NCBI RefSeq assembly: GCF_013409865.1
Contig: NZ_JACCBM010000001.1
Span: 868,001-932,000 of the forward strand
Length of the DNA: 64,000 nt
DNA from: Herbiconiux flava
GTDB lineage: Bacteria; Actinomycetota; Actinomycetes; Actinomycetales; Microbacteriaceae
Direction of reading: 5' to 3'
In this document: positions 57,736 to 64,000 of the stretch, piece by piece
Position numbering within the stretch: position 1 is the first letter of the stretch
How the letters are laid out: each line of letters begins with the position of its first letter
Position numbers and translations under genes: made by a program
Notes under the pieces: generated by a model
The model's database searches: none
What the model saw: the letters and a program-made list of their open reading frames with translations, nothing else
Told to the model about the DNA's origin: nothing

Positions 57736-58956
57736 TCAGCGGCCCGACCGCCGCTTGTTGATGATGTCGAACGCCACGGCGAGCAGCAGCACCATTCCCT
57801 TGATGGCCTGCTGCCAGGCGGCGTCGACCGAGAGGATCGACAGGCCCATGTTCAGCACGCCCATCACGAGACCACCGATGACGGCGCCGACCACGGTTCC
57901 GACACCGCCCTGCACGGCCGCTCCACCGATGAACACGGCGGCGATGGCGTCGAGCTCGTAGCTCTGGCCGGCGCTCGCGACGGCCGACCCCGCGCGGGCG
58001 GTGGCGACCACGCCGGCGAGGGCGGCGAGCACGCCCATGTTCACGAAGATGAAGAAGTTCACCCACTGCGTCTTCACGCCGCTCATCTGCGCGGCGAACA
58101 GGTTGCCGCCCATCGCGTAGACGTGCCGGCCGAACACCGTGCGGTTGAGCACGAAGGTGTACAGCAGGATGAGCACGGCGAGGATGATCAGGATGATCGG
58201 CGTGCCCGAGTAGGCACTCAGCTGCCAGGCCAGCGCCATCACGGCGATGACCAGGATGGCGCTCTTGATGATGGCCGACACGGCCGGCTCCCGCGGCAGC
58301 TCCAGCTTGCGGAGGGTGGCGCGGGTGCGCACCTGCTGCACGACGAAGGCCGCGGAGGCCAGCACGCCGAGCACGAGGGTGAGCGTGTCGCGGCCGTCGA
58401 GCGCCTCACCGAGGAACGGCGGCAGCCAGCCGGCGCCGATCGCGGTGAACTCGTCGGGCAGGCCGGAGATCGTGCCGCCGGTGAGCAGCACGAGGGTCAG
58501 GCCGCGGAAGATCAGCATGCCCGCGAGCGTCACGATGAAGGCCGGGATGCCGACGAAGGCGACCCAGAAGCCCTGCCAGGCGCCGATCACGGCGCCGACG
58601 ACGAGGGCGAGCAGCACGGCGGCCCACCACGGCAGGCCCCAGCTGTTCATCGCGAGGGCCGCGACCGCTCCCACCAGCGCGACGACCGAGCCGACCGAGA
58701 GGTCGATGTGGCCGGCGATGATGACGATCACCATGCCGATCGCGAGGATCAGCACGTAGGAGTTCTGCTGGATCAGGTTGTTGATGTTGCCGGGCATCAG
58801 CAGGCGCCCGTTGGTGAGCACCTCGAACAGCAGGATGATGATCGCCAGCGCGGCGAGGATGCCGTACTGACGGAGGTCGACCCGCATCCGGCGGGGCGAC
58901 TTCACCGGGGCCGGGCCCGAGGGCTCGGTCGGTGCTTCGGTGGCTGTGTTCGTCAT
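57736..58956 (-). CDS. mmsB: multiple-monosaccharide ABC transporter permease
   Basis: 406 residues with about ten membrane helices. The family pattern is visible: RQYGILAALAIIILLFEVLT, NLIQQNSYVLILAIGMVIVI, GHIDLSVGSVVALVGAVAA and QGGVGTVVGAVIGGLVMGVL. It is the channel subunit of an MmsAB-ChvE type importer of xylose, arabinose or other monosaccharides (CUT2 group). Begins five bases past the ATPase stop; the operon order is chvE, mmsA, mmsB. Divergence from xylA favours xylose. Confidence 0.9.
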   Translation of the reverse strand: MTNTATEAPTEPSGPAPVKSPRRMRVDLRQYGILAALAIIILLFEVLTNGRLLMPGNINNLIQQNSYVLILAIGMVIVIIAGHIDLSVGSVVALVGAVAALAMNSWGLPWWAAVLLALVVGAVIGAWQGFWVAFVGIPAFIVTLAGMLIFRGLTLVLLTGGTISGLPDEFTAIGAGWLPPFLGEALDGRDTLTLVLGVLASAAFVVQQVRTRATLRKLELPREPAVSAIIKSAILVIAVMALAWQLSAYSGTPIILIILAVLILLYTFVLNRTVFGRHVYAMGGNLFAAQMSGVKTQWVNFFIFVNMGVLAALAGVVATARAGSAVASAGQSYELDAIAAVFIGGAAVQGGVGTVVGAVIGGLVMGVLNMGLSILSVDAAWQQAIKGMVLLLAVAFDIINKRRSGR

Positions 58957-58961
58957 CGGGG

Positions 58962-60491
58962 TCAGTCCCTTCCCGCGGTCATGTAGTGCATGAGTGTTTC
59001 CTGCGTCGCGTCCTCACGGACGACCTCGCCGGTGATCCGGCCTTCGGAGATGGTGTAGATGCGGTCGGAGAGACCGATCAGCTCGGGCAGCTCCGAGGAG
59101 ATGACGATGACCGCCTTGCCCTCGGACGCGAGCTGGTTGATGATGCCGTAGATCTCGTACTTCGCGCCCACGTCGATGCCGCGGGTGGGCTCGTCGAGGA
59201 TGAGCACGTCGGGCCCGGTGAACATCCACTTCGACAGCACGACCTTCTGCTGGTTGCCGCCCGAGAGCTTGCCCACGATGGACGACACCGAGGGCGCCTT
59301 GATGTTCATCGAGGCGCGGTAGCCGTCGGCCACCTTGTTCTCCTGGTTGCGGTCGACCACCCCGCCCTTGGCGAGCTTGTTCAGCGCGGCGGCGGAGATG
59401 TTCTCGGAGATGTCGCCGATCAGGTTGAGGCCGAACTTCTTGCGGTCCTCCGTGGCGTACGCCAGGCCGTTCTGGATGGCCTCGCTCACCGTGCGGGTCT
59501 GGATCTCCTTGCCCGCCTTGAAGACCCTGCCCGAGATGTTCGTGCCGTAGGAGCGGCCGAAGATGCTCATCGCGAGCTCGGTGCGCCCGGCGCCCATCAG
59601 GCCGGCGAAGCCGACGATCTCGCCCGCCTTCACCGTGAAGGAGGCGTCGTCGACGACCTTCCGCTCGGTGTCGACCGGGTGGTACGCCGTCCAGTTCTCG
59701 ACCCGGAAGTACTCCTCGCCGATGTTCGGCGTGCGGGGCGGGAACTGGTTGTCGAGGGGGCGGCCGACCATCGAGCGGATGATCCGCGACTCCGTCGCAT
59801 CCGCCTCCTTCATCGAGAAGGACTCGATCGTCTTGCCGTCGCGGATGATCGTGACGGTGTCGGCGATCTTGCGGATCTCCTTCAGCTTGTGGCTGATGAT
59901 GATGCAGGTGATGCCCTGCTCGCGCAGGTGGTTGATCAGCGTCAGCAGGTGCTCGGAGTCGTCGTCGTTCAGCGCGGCGGTCGGCTCGTCGAGGATGAGC
60001 AGCTTCACGCGCTTGGACAGCGCCTTGGCGATCTCGACCAGCTGCTGCTTGCCGACGCCGAGCTCGAGCACCGGCGTGGCCGGGTTCTCGTTCAGCCCGA
60101 CCCGGGCGAGCAGCACGGCCGCTTCGCGGTTGGTCTTGTTCCAGTCGATGATGCCGCGGCTGGCGTTCTCGTTGCCGAGGAAGATGTTCTCGGCGATCGA
60201 CAGGTAGGGGCTCAGCGCGAGCTCCTGGTGGATGATCACGATGCCGTCGTGCTCGCTGTCGTTGATGGTCTTGTAGGCGGTCGGGTGGCCTTCGAACTCG
60301 ATGGATCCGCCGTAGCTGCCGTGCGGGTACACGCCGGACAGGACCTTCATCAGGGTCGATTTTCCGGCGCCGTTCTCACCGCAGATGGCGTGCACCTCAC
60401 CGCGCTCCACGACGATCGAGACGCCGTCGAGCGCCTTCACACCGTTGAAGTCCTTGGTGATGTCGCGCATCCACAGAATCGCGTTGCTCAT
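58962..60491 (-). CDS. mmsA: multiple-monosaccharide ABC transporter ATP-binding protein
   Basis: 509 residues with two ATPase domains as in all CUT2 sugar importers. The first has Walker [21 protein letters not shown] and [20 protein letters not shown] plus [17 protein letters not shown]; the second has a degenerate Walker A ([16 protein letters not shown]) and intact [14 protein letters not shown] with [17 protein letters not shown] 60491 ([20 protein letters not shown]) is preferred to TTG 60512. It is separated from chvE by a strong hairpin, which probably lowers its expression relative to the binding protein. Confidence 0.92.
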   Translation of the reverse strand: MSNAILWMRDITKDFNGVKALDGVSIVVERGEVHAICGENGAGKSTLMKVLSGVYPHGSYGGSIEFEGHPTAYKTINDSEHDGIVIIHQELALSPYLSIAENIFLGNENASRGIIDWNKTNREAAVLLARVGLNENPATPVLELGVGKQQLVEIAKALSKRVKLLILDEPTAALNDDDSEHLLTLINHLREQGITCIIISHKLKEIRKIADTVTIIRDGKTIESFSMKEADATESRIIRSMVGRPLDNQFPPRTPNIGEEYFRVENWTAYHPVDTERKVVDDASFTVKAGEIVGFAGLMGAGRTELAMSIFGRSYGTNISGRVFKAGKEIQTRTVSEAIQNGLAYATEDRKKFGLNLIGDISENISAAALNKLAKGGVVDRNQENKVADGYRASMNIKAPSVSSIVGKLSGGNQQKVVLSKWMFTGPDVLILDEPTRGIDVGAKYEIYGIINQLASEGKAVIVISSELPELIGLSDRIYTISEGRITGEVVREDATQETLMHYMTAGRD

Positions 60492-60534
60492 GGGTCGCGT
60501 CGCTCTCTTCAAGCTAAGGGGGTTGAACAGGGTG

Positions 60535-60567
60535 ATCGGCGGCGGCCTCAGGGAGGCCGCCGCCGAT
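60535..60567. terminator. 15-bp perfect hairpin between chvE and mmsA
   Basis: ATCGGCGGCGGCCTC and GAGGCCGCCGCCGAT, 15 paired bases with a 3-base loop, between the binding-protein stop (60590) and the ATPase start (60491). It can stop part of the transcripts or protect the chvE 3' end, giving more binding protein than ATPase. Confidence 0.8.
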
Positions 60568-60589
60568 GGTGTCAGCGCTTCAGCGCAGG

Positions 60590-61714
60590 TCAGAGACCGA
60601 TGTCCGAGGCCTTCAGGAAGCCGGAGTCGACGAGCTTGGTCTGCACGTCGTCCTTCACGACCACCTCGGGGTCGAGCAGGTAGGCCGGGACGACCTTCTC
60701 GCCGTTGTCGTACGTCTCGGTGTCGTTGACCTCGACCTCTTCGCCGGCCGCGATGGACTGGACCATGTCGAAGACGCGGTCACCGAGGGCACGGGTGTCC
60801 TTCCAGACGGTCATCGACTGCAGGTCGTTGAGGATGGCCTCGACGTTCGCCTTGTCGGCGTCCTGTCCGGTGATCACCGGGTAGTCGGCGCCGGCGCTGT
60901 ACCCGGCCGACTTCAGCGAGGCCTCGATGCCGAGGGCCAGGCTGTCGTTCGGGGAGAGCACCACGTTGACCTTCTCGCCGCCCGTGTAGAACGAGGAGAG
61001 GCGGTTGTCCATCTCGGCCTGGGCGTCGTCCGAGCCCCAGCCGAGGATGCCGATGGCCTTCCAGCCGTCCTCACCCTCGGGGTTCTTGCCGGAGGGGATG
61101 ACCAGCTTGCCGCTTTCGACGTACGGCTGCAGCACATCCCACGCGCCGTGGAAGAAGAAGCCGGCGTTGTTGTCGTCGGGGCTTCCGGCGAAGGGCTCGA
61201 GGTTGAACGGACCCTTGCCGTCCTTCAGACCCAGCTGCTCCTCGATGTACTGGCCCTGGAGCTGGCCCACCTTGTAGTTGTCGAAGGTCGCGTAGTAGTC
61301 GACGTCGGGGGTGCCGTTGATCAGGCGGTCGTAGGCGATGACCGTGATGTCCTGCTTCTTGGCGTCGGCGAGCACCGGGCCGAGGGTCTCGCCGTCGATG
61401 GCGGCGACCACGAGGATCTTCGATCCGCCCGCGACCTGGTTCTGGATCTGCGAGATCTGCTGCTCGGTCTTGTTGTCCGCGTACTGCAGGTCGACGGTGC
61501 AGCCGGCGTCCTGGAGCTTCTTCTGCAGGCCTTCGCCGTCGTTGATCCAGCGCTCGAGGCTGCGGGTGGGCATCGAGATGCCGACGTTGCAGTCGGCGAC
61601 CTGGGCGCCGTCGGTGCTGCCGGCATCGGTCGATCCGCCCGAGCTGCAGGCGGCGAGGCTGGCGGCGAGACCGCCGACGACAGCGAGCGCCATCATTTTC
61701 TTCGTCATTGACAT
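60590..61714 (-). CDS. chvE: sugar-binding lipoprotein of ABC importer
   Basis: 374 residues. Lipoprotein signal [24 protein letters not shown] with the LAAC lipobox; the mature part is a periplasmic-binding-protein type I fold: [58 protein letters not shown] and [20 protein letters not shown]. ChvE-type proteins bind glucose, galactose, xylose or arabinose. First gene of the operon chvE-mmsA-mmsB and divergent from xylA; xylose is the favoured ligand. Confidence 0.9.
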   Translation of the reverse strand: MSMTKKMMALAVVGGLAASLAACSSGGSTDAGSTDGAQVADCNVGISMPTRSLERWINDGEGLQKKLQDAGCTVDLQYADNKTEQQISQIQNQVAGGSKILVVAAIDGETLGPVLADAKKQDITVIAYDRLINGTPDVDYYATFDNYKVGQLQGQYIEEQLGLKDGKGPFNLEPFAGSPDDNNAGFFFHGAWDVLQPYVESGKLVIPSGKNPEGEDGWKAIGILGWGSDDAQAEMDNRLSSFYTGGEKVNVVLSPNDSLALGIEASLKSAGYSAGADYPVITGQDADKANVEAILNDLQSMTVWKDTRALGDRVFDMVQSIAAGEEVEVNDTETYDNGEKVVPAYLLDPEVVVKDDVQTKLVDSGFLKASDIGL

Positions 61715-61796
61715 GGTGGTGTCAGTCCCTTTCGTGATGTGAAGGGGAAGGCATGTAGCCATTACTCCCTTGTAAGGCGTCAACTCTTGGTGCATC

Positions 61797-61819
61797 TTTG
61801 TTGACTCACGAAACATATA
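61797..61819 (-). promoter_or_regulatory. chvE promoter -10 with adjacent candidate XylR operator
   Basis: On the minus strand a TATATG box (61819-61814) with a weak TTTGCG 16 bases before is followed directly by TTTCGTGAGTCAACAAA (61813-61797), an imperfect inverted repeat of ROK-operator character. Both calls are by position and shape only. Confidence 0.4.
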
Positions 61820-61856
61820 CCCCTGTCGAGCGCAACGCAAAGCTTTGATAGAGCGC

Positions 61857-61882
61857 GATCACGCTGTTTCCGAATCGTGATC
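61857..61882. promoter_or_regulatory. inverted repeat in the xylA/chvE divergent region
   Basis: GATCACG, 12-base spacer, CGTGATC, a perfect 7-base inverted repeat directly upstream of the xylA -35 box. Candidate site for a sugar or catabolite regulator. Confidence 0.5.
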
Positions 61883-61883
61883 T

Positions 61884-61913
61884 TTGACAGACCGCACGAC
61901 GTCCGAATATGTT
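61884..61913 (+). promoter_or_regulatory. xylA promoter
   Basis: -35 TTGACA (61884-61889, perfect) and -10 TATGTT (61908-61913, four of six) with 18 bases between, about 70 bases before the xylA start codon. Confidence 0.7.
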
Positions 61914-61983
61914 GGGACCGATAACTTTTGCGCGCGCTCCTCGCCGGAGCGACTCACCAAAGACGTTGAACTGGAGCTCCGCC

Positions 61984-63177
61984 ATGTCCTACACCCCCAC
62001 CCGCGACGACAAGTTCTCCTTCGGTCTGTGGACCGTCGGCTACAACGGCGCCGACCCCTTCGGCGGCCCCACCCGCGCCCCCCTCGACGTGGTGCACGCC
62101 GTCGAGAAGCTCTCCGAGCTCGGCGCCTACGGCCTCACCTTCCACGACGACGACCTGTTCGCCTTCGGCTCGACGGATGCGGAGCGCCAGACCCAGATCG
62201 ACCGCCTCAAGCAGGTGCTCGCCGACACCGGCGTGATCGTGCCGATGGTCACCACCAACCTGTTCTCGGCGCCCGTCTTCAAGGACGGCGGCTTCACCTC
62301 CAACGACCGCGCCGTGCGCCGCTTCGCGCTCCGCAAGGTGCTGCGGAACCTCGACCTGGCCGCCGAGCTCGGCGCGAAGACCTTCGTCATGTGGGGCGGC
62401 CGCGAGGGCGCCGAGTACGACGCCGCGAAGGACATCCGCTCCGCCCTCGAGCGCTACCGCGAGGCCGTCAACCTGCTCGGCGACTACGTCACCGACAAGG
62501 GCTACGACATCCGCTTCGCCATCGAGCCGAAGCCCAACGAGCCCCGCGGCGACATCCTGCTGCCGACCGTCGGCCACGCGCTGGCCTTCATCGAGACCCT
62601 CGAGCGCCCCGAGCTCGTCGGCGTCAACCCCGAGGTCGGCCACGAGCAGATGGCGGGCCTGAACTTCGCGGCCGGCATCGCCCAGGCCCTCTACCAGGGC
62701 AAGCTCTACCACATCGACCTCAACGGGCAGCGCGGCATCAAGTACGACCAGGACCTCGTGTTCGGCCACGGCGACCTGCACAACGCCTTCGCCCTGGTCG
62801 ACCTGCTCGAGAACGGCGGCCCGAACGGCGGCCCGTCCTACGAGGGCCCGCGCCACTTCGACTACAAGCCCTCGCGCACCGAGGACGAGACGGGTGTCTG
62901 GGAGTCGGCCAAGGCCAACATGCGCACCTATCTCATCCTCAAGGAGCGCGCCGCGGCGTTCCGCGCCGACCCCGAGGTGCAGGAGGCGCTCACCGCCGCC
63001 CGCGTGCCCGAGCTCTCGGTGCCGACCCTCGGTGAGGGCGAGTCGTACGACGCGTTCCTCGCCGACACCTCGGCCTACGAGGAGTTCGACGCCGACGCGT
63101 ACTTCAACGGCAAGGGCTTCGGCTTCGTGCGCCTGCAGCAGCTGGCACTCGAGCACCTCACGGGCGCCCGCTCCTAG
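61984..63177 (+). CDS. xylA: xylose isomerase
   Basis: 397 residues, actinobacterial short-type enzyme that converts D-xylose to D-xylulose (and glucose to fructose) with two divalent metals. Landmarks: [19 protein letters not shown], the catalytic His in [14 protein letters not shown], Trp/Gly in [18 protein letters not shown], metal Glu in [29 protein letters not shown] and [20 protein letters not shown] 61984 has GGAG nine bases before. Its own promoter and a divergent sugar importer with ROK regulator make a complete uptake-isomerisation unit; a xylulokinase gene is missing from the window. Confidence 0.97.
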   Translation: MSYTPTRDDKFSFGLWTVGYNGADPFGGPTRAPLDVVHAVEKLSELGAYGLTFHDDDLFAFGSTDAERQTQIDRLKQVLADTGVIVPMVTTNLFSAPVFKDGGFTSNDRAVRRFALRKVLRNLDLAAELGAKTFVMWGGREGAEYDAAKDIRSALERYREAVNLLGDYVTDKGYDIRFAIEPKPNEPRGDILLPTVGHALAFIETLERPELVGVNPEVGHEQMAGLNFAAGIAQALYQGKLYHIDLNGQRGIKYDQDLVFGHGDLHNAFALVDLLENGGPNGGPSYEGPRHFDYKPSRTEDETGVWESAKANMRTYLILKERAAAFRADPEVQEALTAARVPELSVPTLGEGESYDAFLADTSAYEEFDADAYFNGKGFGFVRLQQLALEHLTGARS

Positions 63178-63190
63178 CGCGCACCTCTCT

Positions 63191-63223
63191 GATCCCCTCT
63201 CCTCCCCGCGAGGAGGGGGGATC
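63191..63223. terminator. bidirectional hairpin between xylA and the deaminase
   Basis: GATCCCCTCTCCTC and GAGGAGGGGGGATC pair over 14 bases with a single G-T wobble and a 5-base loop, in the 44-base gap between two convergent genes. The right arm touches the deaminase stop codon. Confidence 0.75.
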
Positions 63224-63677
63224 AGGCGTCTTCGCCGATGTCCTCGTTCCAGAGGGCCGGTTCGGCCGCGATGAACTCGCGCATCAGCTCGATGCACTCG
63301 GGGTCGTCGAGCACGGTCACCTCGACGCCACGCTGGCGCAGGTAGTCCTCGCCGCCATAGAACGTCGTGTTCTCGCCGATGATCACGCGCGGGATGCCGT
63401 ACAGCAGGATCGCGCCCGTGCACATGTCGCACGGCGAGAGCGTCGTCACCATCGTGGCCCGGGCGTAGACCGAGGCGGGCAGCCGCCCGGCCGCCGCCAG
63501 GCAGTCCGTCTCGCCGTGCAGGATCGGCGAGTCGAGCTGCACCCGCTTGTTGTGGCCGGTGGCGAGCACCTCGCCGTCGACGATCAGCGCGGCGCCGATC
63601 GGGATGCCGCCGGTCGCCCGCCCGGCGCGCGCCTCGGCGATCGCATGGCTCAGCAGTTCGGTGTCGGTGGGGGCCAT
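63222..63677 (-). CDS. nucleoside/cytosine deaminase, yeast Fcy1-like
   Basis: 151-residue zinc deaminase. Zn site: SPILHGETDCLAAAGRLPAS (His-x-Glu) and TLSPCDMCTGAILLYGIPRV (two Cys). The stretch LSPCDMCTGAI-YGIPR, then GENTTFYGGEDYLRQRG and the tail WNEDIGED, match yeast cytosine deaminase Fcy1 better than tRNA adenosine deaminases or the E. coli barrel-type CodA. AAGGAGCG precedes ATG. It lies 51 bases behind a nucleoside-type ABC permease gene on the same strand, consistent with nucleobase salvage. Confidence 0.83.
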   Translation of the reverse strand: MAPTDTELLSHAIAEARAGRATGGIPIGAALIVDGEVLATGHNKRVQLDSPILHGETDCLAAAGRLPASVYARATMVTTLSPCDMCTGAILLYGIPRVIIGENTTFYGGEDYLRQRGVEVTVLDDPECIELMREFIAAEPALWNEDIGEDA

Positions 63678-63728
63678 CGTTCGCTCCTTGTGAAGATCGG
63701 TCGTGGGTGGGTCGGGGGCTCGGAAGGT

Positions 63729-64000
63729 CTACGCGCGCCGGTACGGCGTCAGGTACGCGCCGGGGTACCGCACCCGTCGTCCCCACACGGCGAGGGCCGC
63801 GATGACGACGAGGTACGGCAGCGCGATCAGCAGTTCATTGGGCACGGCGCTGAACAGCGGCGTGATGGCGAGCTGCAGCTGCAGCGCATCCGTGAAGCCG
63901 AACAGCAGCGCGCCTGCCACCACCGGCCAGACGCGCCAGCGGCCGAAGATCACCAGGGCGATGCAGATCCAGCCGCGGCCCGACACGATGTCGAGCGTGA
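63729..64000 (-). CDS. ABC transporter permease, nucleoside (BmpC/NupQ) type, 5' end outside window
   Basis: Only the last 90 residues are visible. DIVSGRGWICIALVIFGRWR, then VWPVVAGALLFGFTDALQLQ and the final helices match the C-terminus of the second permease in basic-membrane-lipoprotein-type purine/pyrimidine nucleoside importers. The gene runs past the right edge. Its partner genes should follow beyond the window. Together with the deaminase downstream it points to nucleoside or base salvage. Confidence 0.78.
   Translation of the reverse strand, partial: TLDIVSGRGWICIALVIFGRWRVWPVVAGALLFGFTDALQLQLAITPLFSAVPNELLIALPYLVVIAALAVWGRRVRYPGAYLTPYRRA

Noticed and set aside
52662..57961. Two long plus-strand open frames opposite the rhamnose, DeoR and ROK genes
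   Set aside because: They mirror real genes with clear motifs on the minus strand; their translations are compositional shadows typical of 70 percent GC.
1..64000. tRNA, rRNA, CRISPR, insertion sequence, prophage or attachment site
   Set aside because: I looked for T-loop GGTTCGA-type arms, regular spacer arrays, transposase or integrase motifs and terminal inverted repeats and found none that stand up.

Overview
The window is a piece of a high-GC (roughly 70 percent) actinobacterial chromosome. Protein families and gene style (PutA with actinobacterial linker, DUF1206, DUF1707, DUF3097, small DivIVA-repeat protein, cell-wall-binding-repeat exoprotein, many MarR/GntR/ROK regulators, abundant GCATCCG words) fit the family Microbacteriaceae; genus cannot be fixed from the sequence alone. 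I see 59 protein genes, two of them cut by the window ends, packed on both strands. There is no stretch longer than 300 bases without a gene. I found no tRNA, rRNA, CRISPR array, IS element or phage gene, so the region looks like core plus metabolic accessory chromosome rather than a mobile island.

Layout. 1-9.6 kb: housekeeping and miscellaneous genes (quinone oxidoreductase, a two-gene ABC exporter, LssY_C membrane protein, ICL/PEP-mutase family enzyme, MarR, Cys-rich pentapeptide-repeat protein, TrhO, thioesterase, siderophore-interacting reductase). 9.6-18.6 kb: an amino-acid catabolic block, with a phytoene-dehydrogenase-like flavoprotein divergent from putA, then GntR, AsnC/Lrp and the overlapping pair DDAH/ArgZ-like hydrolase and rocD. 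Together these can take arginine to ornithine, to glutamate semialdehyde and to glutamate through the P5C dehydrogenase half of PutA, and take proline through its other half. 19-30 kb: an unusual putative (hetero)aromatic catabolic cluster, with ALDH, MFS importer, FAD hydroxylase, cupin and ACMSD-type amidohydrolase in one operon facing a GAF/PucR regulator, followed by a second MFS importer, VOC protein, MarR and an isochorismatase-type hydrolase. 30-51 kb: mixed genes including a PfkB sugar kinase, LysR/MFS divergent pair, a lactate-type operon (GntR, alpha-hydroxy-acid oxidase, glycerate kinase), a secreted metalloprotease with wall-binding repeats, an SGNH lipoprotein and an NAD kinase. 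51-63 kb: sugar catabolism, with rhamnulokinase and a rhamnulose-1-phosphate aldolase/lactaldehyde dehydrogenase fusion behind a DeoR gene, then a ROK repressor, an mmsAB-chvE sugar ABC importer and a divergent xylose isomerase. 63-64 kb: a yeast-type cytosine deaminase next to the end of a nucleoside-type ABC permease.

How parts may work together: the rhamnose branch yields lactaldehyde and then lactate, which the alpha-hydroxy-acid oxidase at 42.6-44.1 kb could oxidise to pyruvate. The xylose branch needs a xylulokinase, and the rhamnose branch an isomerase, that are not in this window.

Non-coding signals are the most striking part of the window. Eleven genes share an exact TANNNT, six bases, ATG/GTG arrangement, which predicts leaderless transcripts. 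A GAGTCGCGGC-type palindromic repeat occurs in two intergenic spots and a third time inside the glycerate kinase coding sequence, where it reads as 10-residue protein repeats. Several genes end inside short tandem arrays that repeat the stop codon. Clear operators are visible upstream of the GntR/lactate, MarR/VOC, rhamnose and PucR-regulated promoters.
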